In this document: piece after piece, positions 1 through 10,700 of the stretch
Layout of the letters: every line of letters begins with the position of its first letter
Numbering within the stretch: position 1 is the first letter of the stretch
Assembly (NCBI GenBank): GCA_963920635.1
Contig: OY987302.1
Location: forward strand, 26,821,278-26,885,277
DNA from: Pseudeuparius sepicola
Lineage: Eukaryota; Arthropoda; Insecta; Coleoptera; Anthribidae
Direction: 5' to 3'
Length of the DNA: 64,000 bases
Position numbers and translations under genes: made by a program
Notes under the pieces: model-generated
Seen by the model: the letters and a program-made list of their open reading frames with translations, nothing else
The model's database searches: none
Told to the model about the DNA's origin: nothing

Positions 1-1454
1 GCTCCACAATCACAGTTAAGACAGTATACCCCTGGCTTAAGTAATGTATCAATTTTATCTTTATTATTAACCAACTGCGAGATATTGTTAGTGGTCCTAA
101 AAACAAGGCTAATATTAGTTTCTCTGAAAATTTTGGACAATTTGTATGACAAACTACCAGTAAACGTAAGACTGTGATATTTGACAGAACCACTGAAAGT
201 AGGAGGTGACGTGACAACTGCTCTCTCCACAGCCAATCGGCGTGACCTCCTATGCACTAATTTATCAACCAACCCCACAGAGAAATCATGTTTAGTTGCT
301 ATTTCTTTAATCAGTAAGATTTCACTCTTTCTGGCAGCATCACTCAACGGAATGTCAAATGCTCGATTAACAAAACTAGAAAGGGCCGCTATCTTATGAC
401 GGAAATGATGGTTAGACAAGTTGTGGATAATAACCCCAGTGTTTGTAGGTTTCCGATAAATATTAAAATTATGCCTACCATTGACATTACTAACTGTCAA
501 ATCAAGGAAATCAATCTGTTTGTCGGCATTCTGAACTTCCAGTGAAAATTTAATTTTAGGGTGAACGTTGTTCAACAAAGTGACAAAATCAGCAAGTTCT
601 GTCCTATCCCCTTCCCAAAGACAAAGGATATCATCCACATATCGATAGTAATATTTAATTTTAGAACTATAAGTATCGTTGCCAAAAATAAAGCTCTTCT
701 CAAAACTATCCATAAAAATGTCGGCCAAAAGTGGAGACAAAGGAGAACCCATAGCCAGGCCGTCCGACTGACAGTAAATACTATTATTAAATGTAAAAAA
801 ATTTTGCTTAAGACAAACATTTAGCAGACTCAAAATGTCCTGCACCACCTGGTCGCCCAGTGAACTGTCAAATAATCTGTCTTTCACTATGTCCATAACC
901 TCGCGTACAGGTACATTAGTAAACAAATTAGCAACGTCTAGCGATATAAATATAGAGTTAACAGGAATATCCCTATCTTTAATATTATTTACCAATTCAA
1001 CACTGTTCTTCACTGTGAATGGGAAGCTGCAGTCCATCACTTCCCTAAGTTTGTTATTCAACCATTTAGCTATTTTATATGTAGGAGAGTTATTGAAGGA
1101 CACCACCGGTCTAATTGGCATTTCTTGGGGGTTATCAGATTTATGGACCTTGATGAGGCCATACATTCTGGGAATTAATGTGTAATTTGCATTAAATTGT
1201 CTAATCTGAATCTGTGACAAAACATGAACAGCTTCCTTCAAGCACCTATTGACTGTAAGAATAAAAGTGGGGAGTCTTGGATTAAAAATCTGAAAATTAT
1301 TCTCATTGACAAAACTTAAAACTTTATGTAAATAATCAGCTCGATCTAATATTACTGTACAATTACCTTTATCAGCTTTAGTAACAACAAGATCACAGGA
1401 TTTAACTTTATGTTTAATCTGTTTTATAATTTTGCTATTAAAAGAAGATTTCGT
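1..1454 (-). pseudogene. Penelope-like element, 5'-truncated copy (RT and start of GIY-YIG)
   Basis: This stretch is the reverse complement of 5388-6841, and every segment I compared was identical. It carries the reverse-transcriptase region of a Penelope-like element and runs off the left window edge just inside the GIY-YIG endonuclease domain. Homology stops sharply at about 1454/5388, so the 5' part of the element is missing, as expected for incomplete target-primed reverse transcription. There is no stop codon in the retained part, but without a start it cannot be a complete gene. It faces away from the longer copy at 4920-7730 (head to head, about 3.5 kb apart). The near-perfect identity means a very recent insertion, a recent segmental copy, or an assembly artefact. 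Confidence 0.9.
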
Positions 1455-3294
1455 AAATGTTACATAGTTATAGATAACTGTTAGGGTGTAAAAGGGGGAA
1501 AGACAAGAGTTTTAATTTTTCATAAATTTTAATTAATTTACGGAAAACTGGCATCAATTTCCACAAGAAAATAGTAATAACAGGGTTCGGTGCTTGAAGA
1601 GCTTAATTATATTGACAAATAAAAAAAATACCCTAACGCAAGAATTTGTTTTTACGTGCGCCACTGAAGGTATGACTAGTTATAACTTATGTTTGTTGTA
1701 ATGATTTTAAGAAAACTATTGTAGTAAAATTATACGCTAGCTTGTGGCCCACGGGTAGCTCCAGTCGGCGGGGGGAGTAGGTTTGTGGCGGTGGCAGGGC
1801 TTCAAAATGAAAACAAGGAACACTATTTTGGTTAACAATAATAAATATAATACATTTATAATATAATTAGGTATAATGAATTAAAGCTGCATTAAAAATA
1901 TGTAAAGGTAATTCTAAAAGGGGGAGGGTTAGTACGGTTAATTAATTAGGCCTGTTTAAATAACTAAGCTGGTCTTATATGTGCGAACTCGTTACGGCAA
2001 CCGGAAGATATTTCACTTAACGGACGGTTTACCAATCTTTTAAGACTCGGTGAAATTGAGATTTAAATAGAAATCGAATATTGAGTGTAAAAATATTAAC
2101 GGGCCCCTTGACTCACGCTATATTCCTAGAGTGCTACTGTTTTTCCCCTTTCCTAAAATCTTACGACTACAACTTATCTGTCCCGAGCCTCCAATCTACG
2201 TTGACAAGAGCTATGATCCTGGAAGCTCCAACCCGGGGCTACAATCCCACGCAGCGGTTACAAGACTGCACCAACAGCCCAGGCTAGATGGCAACCAGAC
2301 AGGTCCGGAACGAAGACGTGGACAGACTAAATCCAATATTGACCGGCAGGAACATACAGTACCTTCGCCCGTCCACACACGGACCGACGGAGCTGGACAC
2401 TGAACAGGACAGACAGAGAGACAGGCACAAGCAGACACACAGACACAGGCCCTAAAAGGAGAACCATGTCTTAATATACCTATGAAATATGGCAAGGTCC
2501 GGAAATATTAACTCACTTAGATATTGTGTGGCCTCTGGTGACCTTCGGAGTAACTTAATGTCCAAAGGATAGTATCATCCACAGCTGGAAAGAAAGAGCT
2601 GGTGAAATGATGGCACGTGGTCGTGAAGGTCAAGGCTTACCAAGGTGCATCTGAAGAAATCGGCAATATCCGACGAATCCCTTGTCGAAATGAAGAATAA
2701 CCTACTCCGGTTTCTTCTTTACACGGCGTTTTCCGATTTATCCGAATTTATCGATTACTCACAGAACTCAATCACCATGAATTTTTACGGAGAACACCGG
2801 TGCAACCTCTTCAAGCACCCTTGCTGATGGGAAATGTCCGAATTCCAAGAAGGAGAAGGACCCGGAAATTGGAAATGGTATTGTACGAATGACAGATGAC
2901 TCACCAGAACCACAAAACATTAAATCTACCAAAAGTACCATTCGAGAACGCTATAACCCGGAGGCTATTCAACCTTTATATCTTTTCCAGTCGCAACTAT
3001 ATTCGTTAGCGGGTATTCCTAATAAACAAACTTGCAAATAAACAACAATTTCATTAAGTAATCAGCGCACAACAATCGTTGCTAAGTAGCCAAAACCCTC
3101 AGCTGACAAGGCCCATTAGAAAAAGAAGAATCTACAACCGGCCGGCAAAATATACTAAATGTCAAACAAATAATAACCTCACTTAATTTGTCTGTCAGAT
3201 CATCAAACAAGGGTTCGAGAAAATAGGAAATGGAACTTTTCTCATGGTCTCTGGCATGGTAATTCACATTCAGCACGCTCTAAAAAAACCCCAT
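1455..3294. other. Non-coding stretch, nothing recognised
   Basis: AT-rich sequence with a short GC-rich patch near 1740-1800 and a purine-rich ACAG-type low-complexity patch near 2395-2450. The open frames are short and lack any domain I recognise. Confidence 0.5.
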
Positions 3295-3296
3295 TA

Positions 3297-4468
3297 TACA
3301 GGGTGATTCATTGGGAATGGGAAATCCCAAAACTGGGGGTAGGGGAGACCAAAATATTGCGATTGAGTCCAACATTGCTTAAACAAATGTTGTTTGTTTG
3401 AAAGATACAGTGCGTTCAAGTTCTTATTTTTAAATTGAATTATGGCTGTATCTACCAAAATAATCAAGCTGCTGACCTGAAATTTGGCACTGCTATGTTT
3501 TTTGGGATGGAGAATAAGCTGAACATGTCAATTTCTACGTATCTCACAGAGGGCGCCACTTGCGCGGTTTTTGGATCGTGCTTTTACTCGTAACTTTTGT
3601 GAGGTTATCTTTTTGGTCTTGCAGGTCCGTCATTTTAGTGCATCTTATCATTCTGCAACAAAAAGGTACTCTTGTTCCATAACGCCCAAATCAACCGGTT
3701 GCGTTGAAATTGCCAAAACGTGCCCCGAAACACCTGTTGACTTCAAGATTCGAAAAATAAAATATTCACCTACTGCTTTCAAATATTGCACAACGACTGT
3801 ACCATTTAAATCGAGAAAAAAAACCATATGAACAATGTCCCAAAAAATTTTCACTTTCAAAATGGAACAGATTGAAACTCGACAAACTTTGGACACCCTA
3901 TTTCCAGAAAACAAATGTGTTTCGACCAATGTTCATTTGGCATTTTTTTCATCCTTTTCAATGTACAGTTGATCTGTAACATTTGAAAGTAGTAGGTGAA
4001 AATTTTATTTTTCGAATATTGAAGTCAACAGGTGTTTTGGGGCACGTTTTGGCAATTTAAACGCAAACGGTTGATTTGGGCGTTATGGAACAAGAGTACC
4101 TTTTTGTTGCAGAATGAAAAGGTGCGCTAAAATGACAAACCTGCAGGACCAAAAAGATAACCTCACAAAAGTTACGAGTAAAAGCACGATCCAAAAACCG
4201 CGCAAGTGGCGCCCTCTGTGAGATACGTAGAAATTGACATTTTCAGCTTATTCTCCATCCCCAAAAACATAGCAGTGCCAAATTTCAGGTCAGCAGCTTG
4301 ATTATTTTGGTAGATATAGCCATAATTCAATTTAAAAATAAGAACTTGAACGCACTGTATCTCTCAAACAAACAACATTTGTTTAAGCAATGTTGGACTC
4401 AATCGCAATATTTTGGTCTCCCCTACCCCCAGTTTCGGGATTTCCCATTCCCAATGAATCACCCTGTA
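3297..4468. mobile_element. 1172-bp palindromic foldback element (TACAGGGTG family)
   Basis: The left half reads as the reverse complement of the right half, with the centre near 3882. The outer arms (TACAGGGTGATTCATTGGGA at the left end and its complement at the right) are almost perfect over several hundred bases, and identity drops toward the middle. TA lies immediately outside both ends (3295-3296 and 4469-4470), consistent with a TA target duplication as made by Tc1/mariner-type transposases. No transposase-like frame is present, so it is non-autonomous. Confidence 0.85.
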
Positions 4469-4470
4469 TA

Positions 4471-4919
4471 TCTCAAAAATATTCCACAGGTATCAAACGG
4501 TGAAATTCCGAGAATCAAGCCCGGCAACGGAGCAAATGACTGCCCCGATTACTAGCATTTCCCAGCCGCACCAAGGTCTCGTATACAGGCAAAACTGTGA
4601 CCCGCAATGCAAGAAACAGTAAGAACTCACGGCTTTGGCTTTTTCGGGTTTTAATAACGACTCTTTTTAGTATTCGATGAACTCCCTACGTCTGCGGTGA
4701 GAATGGAGCTCGGTGGCAGTGATTAGTGAAGTGATATGTGAAAACACATGCTACCTATGTGAAACAATTTACAAGGATGCCCACGGTAAATACAATGATT
4801 CATCAAAGTACTGTGTTTGTTCTTACTTCGGGAAAGAAGTCTGTTCGAAACCAATCGAATCTCGACTAAGAAAAAGGCTACTAATCGTTAACTCCTGTAA
4901 GGACAAATTCTACTCGTAA
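4471..4919. other. Spacer or 5' region of the Penelope-like element
   Basis: This lies between the foldback element and the open frame of the Penelope-like element. A 68-codon frame at 4713-4919 (+) has several cysteines but no family I recognise. The true 5' end of the element is not visible. Confidence 0.4.
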
Positions 4920-7130
4920 CATAACATCAACATTAAGCTGAAGATTATTTACGACAGATTACAGTTTTTCTGGAACTTTCATGTTATTAACCACTTTATA
5001 GTAGTTATACATACTAAATATGAAACAATCCATAACAAGAAGATTACACAATTAAATAGGAAGTTACATGGGTTAAAGAATCGAAGTGCTTATTTGACGG
5101 GTATGTTGGATGCAGATTTATATACTGGAGACAACACTACAGTTGGTTTTTATCAGCCGGTACTGAATATATCAAATACTGATTTTGACGGAGAAGAGTT
5201 GGAACTTCTAAGTAAAGGTTTGAAGCATAGTGTCCCCCCAGGTAGTATAGAAGAGATGCAATCTAATTTAGAGACCACAGCGGTGGAAGTAATGACTATT
5301 TTACAGGATGTTCAGAATTCTGATTTATTGAGATTGAGATGTGAACATATCATATCTTTAGAACGTAATCAACTACGAAACAACATAACGAAATCTTCTT
5401 TTAATAGCAAAATTATAAAACAGATTAAACATAAAGTTAAATCCTGTGATCTTGTTGTTACTAAAGCTGATAAAGGTAATTGTACAGTAATATTAGATCG
5501 AGCTGATTATTTACATAAAGTTTTAAGTTTTGTCAATGAGAATAATTTTCAGATTTTTAATCCAAGACTCCCCACTTTTATTCTTACAGTCAATAGGTGC
5601 TTGAAGGAAGCTGTTCATGTTTTGTCACAGATTCAGATTAGACAATTTAATGCAAATTACACATTAATTCCCAGAATGTATGGCCTCATCAAGGTCCATA
5701 AATCTGATAACCCCCAAGAAATGCCAATTAGACCGGTGGTGTCCTTCAATAACTCTCCTACATATAAAATAGCTAAATGGTTGAATAACAAACTTAGGGA
5801 AGTGATGGACTGCAGCTTCCCATTCACAGTGAAGAACAGTGTTGAATTGGTAAATAATATTAAAGATAGGGATATTCCTGTTAACTCTATATTTATATCG
5901 CTAGACGTTGCTAATTTGTTTACTAATGTACCTGTACGCGAGGTTATGGACATAGTGAAAGACAGATTATTTGACAGTTCACTGGGCGACCAGGTGGTGC
6001 AGGACATTTTGAGTCTGCTAAATGTTTGTCTTAAGCAAAATTTTTTTACATTTAATAATAGTATTTACTGTCAGTCGGACGGCCTGGCTATGGGTTCTCC
6101 TTTGTCTCCACTTTTGGCCGACATTTTTATGGATAGTTTTGAGAAGAGCTTTATTTTTGGCAACGATACTTATAGTTCTAAAATTAAATATTACTATCGA
6201 TATGTGGATGATATCCTTTGTCTTTGGGAAGGGGATAGGACAGAACTTGCTGATTTTGTCACTTTGTTGAACAACGTTCACCCTAAAATTAAATTTTCAC
6301 TGGAAGTTCAGAATGCCGACAAACAGATTGATTTCCTTGATTTGACAGTTAGTAATGTCAATGGTAGGCATAATTTTAATATTTATCGGAAACCTACAAA
6401 CACTGGGGTTATTATCCACAACTTGTCTAACCATCATTTCCGTCATAAGATAGCGGCCCTTTCTAGTTTTGTTAATCGAGCATTTGACATTCCGTTGAGT
6501 GATGCTGCCAGAAAGAGTGAAATCTTACTGATTAAAGAAATAGCAACTAAACATGATTTCTCTGTGGGGTTGGTTGATAAATTAGTGCATAGGAGGTCAC
6601 GCCGATTGGCTGTGGAGAGAGCAGTTGTCACGTCACCTCCTACTTTCAGTGGTTCTGTCAAATATCACAGTCTTACGTTTACTGGTAGTTTGTCATACAA
6701 ATTGTCCAAAATTTTCAGAGAAACTAATATTAGCCTTGTTTTTAGGACCACTAACAATATCTCGCAGTTGGTTAATAATAAAGATAAAATTGATACATTA
6801 CTTAAGCCAGGGGTATACTGTCTTAACTGTGATTGTGGAGCAGTCTATATAGGTAGAACTAAACGTAATTTTAAGACACGTTTTAAAGAACACTATAGCT
6901 GTATTCGTAACAATAATATTGAATCATTGTTTGCTAAGCACATATTGGAAACTGGACATAGCACAGATATTAATAATAATTATAAAGTTTTGCACATAGA
7001 ACGATCGGGAAGACAATTGGATAGTTGGGAGTCGTTGGAGATTTTTAAATATTGTAGAGATGACAACGTAAAAGTTCTTAACGTACAATTAGAAAATAAT
7101 AGTTCCCTATTTAGGGTCTGTTTTGGTTGA
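4920..7130 (+). CDS. Penelope-like element polyprotein: reverse transcriptase + GIY-YIG endonuclease
   Basis: Retroelement polyprotein that copies element RNA into DNA at a nicked target. The frame is open from just after a stop at 4917 and ends at 7130, but the first in-frame ATG is at 5103; from there it is about 675 residues. The residues before 5103 look like family sequence (a basic, helix-like stretch), so translation may start elsewhere or an upstream exon is lost. Counting from codon 5094: RT motif A SLDVANLFTNVP (catalytic Asp near 271), motif B SDGLAMGSPLSPLLADIF, motif C YVDD at 370-373, then a KPTNTG segment. The C-terminal GIY-YIG domain spans about 572-655 (GVY, then VYIG, an Arg in KTRFKEH, a Glu in WESLEIFKY). 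No internal stop is present, so it may be recent. RT followed by GIY-YIG is diagnostic of Penelope-like elements. Confidence 0.92.
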   Translation, partial: HNINIKLKIIYDRLQFFWNFHVINHFIVVIHTKYETIHNKKITQLNRKLHGLKNRSAYLTGMLDADLYTGDNTTVGFYQPVLNISNTDFDGEELELLSKGLKHSVPPGSIEEMQSNLETTAVEVMTILQDVQNSDLLRLRCEHIISLERNQLRNNITKSSFNSKIIKQIKHKVKSCDLVVTKADKGNCTVILDRADYLHKVLSFVNENNFQIFNPRLPTFILTVNRCLKEAVHVLSQIQIRQFNANYTLIPRMYGLIKVHKSDNPQEMPIRPVVSFNNSPTYKIAKWLNNKLREVMDCSFPFTVKNSVELVNNIKDRDIPVNSIFISLDVANLFTNVPVREVMDIVKDRLFDSSLGDQVVQDILSLLNVCLKQNFFTFNNSIYCQSDGLAMGSPLSPLLADIFMDSFEKSFIFGNDTYSSKIKYYYRYVDDILCLWEGDRTELADFVTLLNNVHPKIKFSLEVQNADKQIDFLDLTVSNVNGRHNFNIYRKPTNTGVIIHNLSNHHFRHKIAALSSFVNRAFDIPLSDAARKSEILLIKEIATKHDFSVGLVDKLVHRRSRRLAVERAVVTSPPTFSGSVKYHSLTFTGSLSYKLSKIFRETNISLVFRTTNNISQLVNNKDKIDTLLKPGVYCLNCDCGAVYIGRTKRNFKTRFKEHYSCIRNNNIESLFAKHILETGHSTDINNNYKVLHIERSGRQLDSWESLEIFKYCRDDNVKVLNVQLENNSSLFRVCFG

Positions 7131-7794
7131 TACAGTAACCTGGGTTTAGGACATTGCAACTTAATGCGTTGTCGCACAGATGGCGACGCTGTCCCAATCG
7201 CACCTAGCCTTGTACTGTGATTGATAGAGGGCGCTTCCTTTAGTGTTCTCTTGGCCCTCCAGCTTGACAGATTCAAGAATGTCGTTTTGATGGTTAGATT
7301 ATTAATTTTTGTATTTATTACTTTATCTTTTGCCATCGGTGAGTTTTATTGTTTTTTCATAGTTTTCCCTAAAAATTTTTTAAATATAGGTTTGTAGTTT
7401 ACATAATTTTTTTGGGACAGTTGTTGATTTACTAATGACTGATGCATTGAGTTTATTTCTTTGGATGAAAGGGAGAATAGATTGGATGTGCACCCTCTAT
7501 TTTTATAATTGGACAAATCTCTAAGCTACATGCTTATTATCTTTGTAAGTATTTATGTGTTTGCCCTAACTATATTTTGTTACTAGAAATATTTTATACT
7601 TAGTTTGTATTGTTGTTATTTGCATTTTAATTTGATTTTTTTGCCCAGAGACTGTACTTACCCTTACCTACCCTCTTTCAGTTGGTCTGAAGATGCAAAC
7701 TAGTTAGTTTGCGAAACCGGTAACCTTATCAAGAACAAATAAATTGGATTTATAGGTGATATAGACTATTATTTCTGCTCTAAGGTAATTTCCC
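7131..7794 (+). mobile_element. 3' untranslated region of the Penelope-like element
   Basis: T-rich non-coding sequence between the stop codon and the first satellite unit. It contains a hammerhead-like motif at 7684-7725 followed by AATAAA-like sequence near 7738. The exact 3' end cannot be fixed; it lies between about 7760 and the satellite boundary at 7795. Confidence 0.6.
7684..7725 (+). ncRNA. Hammerhead-ribozyme-like motif, type I arrangement
   Basis: Core CTGAAGA (7687-7693) fits the hammerhead CUGANGA consensus. A six-pair stem GCAAAC/GTTTGC (7695-7700 with 7707-7712, loop TAGTTA) follows, then GAA plus A (7713-7716), a palindromic ACCGGT as a very short stem III, and A at 7722 as the cleavage-site base. 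GGT before the core (7684-7686) pairs with ACC after it (7723-7725) as stem I. Penelope-like elements are known to carry small hammerheads of this layout. Oddities: one unpaired T (7694) between the core and stem II, and only three pairs in stem I. Activity is therefore uncertain. Confidence 0.55.
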
Positions 7795-10700
7795 TTATTT
7801 CTACTTAGGATAAACACATTTCAGCGAAATACGATTAACGCACAGTGTCCCGTTTCGGTCGTACGCATTTTTTTGACTTTTAACTGCGAGAGGGTGGTTC
7901 ACCCCCTCATCCCTTGATTTTTTTCGTGGCTGCCATACTCCGTTATTTCTACTTAGGATAAACACATTTTAGAGAAATATGATTAACGCACAGTGTCCCG
8001 TTTCGGACGGACGCATTTTTTTTACTTTTTACTACGAGGGGGCGGTTCACCCCCTCATCCCCTGAATTTTTTCGTGGCTGCCATACTCCCTTATTTCTAC
8101 TTAGGATAAACACATTTCATCGAAATATGATTAACGCACAGTGTCCCGTTTCGGACGGACGCATTTTTTTGACTTTTAACTGCGAGAGGGCGGTTCACCC
8201 CCTCATCCCCTGAATTTTTTCGTGGCTGCCATACTCCCTTATTTCTACTTAGGATAAACACATTTCAGCGAAATACGATTAACGCACAGTGTCCCGTTTC
8301 GGTCGTACGCATTTTTTGACTTTTAACTGCGAGAGGGTGGTTCACCCCCTCATCCCCTGATTTTTTTCGTGGCTGCCATACTCCCTTTTCTACTTAGGAT
8401 AAACACATTTTAGCGAAATATGATTAACGCACAGTGTCCCGTTTCAGACGCACGCATTTTTTGACTTTTTACTACGAGGGGGCGGTTCACCCCCTCATCC
8501 TCTGAATTTTTTCGTGGCTGCCATACTCCCTTATTTCTACTTAGGATAAACACATTTCAACGAAATACGATTAACGCACAGTGTCCCGTTTCGGACGGAC
8601 GCATTTTTTTGTCTCTTACCTGCGAGAGGGCGGTTCACCCCCTCATCCCCTGAATTTTTTCGTGGCTGCCATACTCCCTTATTTCTACTTAGGATAAACA
8701 CCTTTTAGCGAATTATGATTAACGCACAGTGTCCCGGTTCGGTCGTACGCATTTTTTTGTCTCTTAACTGCGAGAGGGCGGTTCACCCCCTCATCCCCTG
8801 AATTTTTTCGTGGCTGCCATACTCCCTTATTTCTACTTAGGATAAACACATTTCAACGAAATACGATTAACGCACAGTGTCCCGTTTCGGACGGACGCAT
8901 TTTTTTGTCTCTTACCTGCGAGAGGGCGGTTCACCCCCTCATCCCCTGAATTTTTTCGTGGCTGCCATACTCCCTTATTTCTACTTAGGATAAACACCTT
9001 TTAGCGAATTATGATTAACGCACAGTGTCCCGGTTCGGTCGTACGCATTTTTTTGTCTCTTAACTGCGAGAGGGCGGTTCACCCCCTCATCCCCTGAATT
9101 TTTTCGTGGCTGCCATACTCCCTTATTTCTACTTAGGATAAACACATTTCACCGAAATATGATTAATGCACAGTGTCCCGTTTCGGACGGACGCATTTTT
9201 TTTACTTTTAACTGCGAGAGGGCGGTTCACCCCCTCATCCCCTGAATTTTTTCGTGGCTGCCATACTCCCTTATTTCTACTTAGGATAAACACATTTCAG
9301 CGAAATACGATTAACGCACAGTGTTCCGTTTCGGTCGTACGCATTTTTTTGACTTCTAACTGCGAGAGGGTGGTTCACCCTTTCATCCCCTGATTTTTTT
9401 CGTGGCTGCCGTACTCCCTTATTTCTACTTAGGAAAAACACATTTTAGCGAAATATGATTAACGCACAGTGTCCCGTTTCGGTCGTACGCATTTTTTTTT
9501 ACTTTCAACTGCGAGAGGGCGGTTCATCCCCTCATCCCCTGAATTTTTTCGTGGCTGCCATACTCCCTTATTTATACTTAGGATAAACACATTTCAGCGA
9601 AATACGATTAACGCACAGTGTCCCGTTTCGGTCGTACGCATTTTTTGGACTTTTAACTGCGAGAGGGTGGTTCACCCCCTCATCCCCTGATTTTTTTCGT
9701 GGCTGCCATACTCCCTTATTTCTACTTAGGATAAACACATTTTAGCGAAATATGATTAACGTACAGTGTCCCGTTTCGGTCGTACGCATTTTTTTGACTT
9801 TTAACTGCGAGAGGGCGGTTCACCCCCTCATCCCCTGAATTTTTTCGTGGCTGCCATACTCCCTTATTTCTACTTAGGATAAACACATTTCAACGAAATA
9901 CGATTAACGCACAGTGTCCCGTTTCGGTCGTACGCATTTTTTGACTTTTAACTGCGAGAGGGTGGTTGACCCCCTCATCCCCTGATTTTTTTCGTGGCTG
10001 CCATACTCCGATATTTCTACTTAGGATAAGCACATTTTAGCGAAATATGATTAACGCACAGTGTCCCGTTTCGGTCTTACGCATTTTTTTGACTTTCAAC
10101 TGCGAGAGGGCGGTTCACCCCCTCATCCCCCTGAATTTTTTTTGTGGCTGCCATACTCCCTTATTTCTACTTAGGGTAAACACATTTCAGCGAAATACGA
10201 TTAATGCACAGTGTCCCGTTTCGGTCGTACGCATTTTTTGACTTTTAACTGCGAGAGGGCGGTTCACCCCCTCATCCCCTGAATTTTTTTTGTGGCTGCC
10301 ATACTCCCTTATTTCTACTTAGGATAAACACATTTCAACGAAATACGATTAACGCACAGTGTCCCGTTTCGGTCGTACGCATTTTTTACTTTTAACTGCG
10401 AGAGGGTGGTTGACCCCCTCATCCCCTGATTTTTTTCGTGGCTGCCATACTCCGATATTTCTACTTAGGATAAGCACATTTTAGCGAAATATGATTAACG
10501 CACAGTGTCCCGTTTCGGTCTTACGCATTTTTTTGACTTTCAACTGCGAGAGGGCGGTTCACCCCCTCATCCCCTGAATTTTTTTTGTGGCTGCCATACT
10601 CCCTTATTTCTACTTAGGATAAACACATTTCAACGAAATACGATTAACGCACAGTGTCCCGTTTCGGTCGTACGCATTTTTTGACTTTTAACTGCGAGAG

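Noticed and set aside
572..820. Hydrophobic open frame in the Penelope copies
   Set aside because: It overlaps the RT coding region in another frame and appears identically in both copies; the RT frame explains the sequence.
2211..2495. Open frame on - with Cys-rich repeats (CVCVSACACLSVC)
   Set aside because: Caused by the ACAG/ACACAC low-complexity stretch; no other support.
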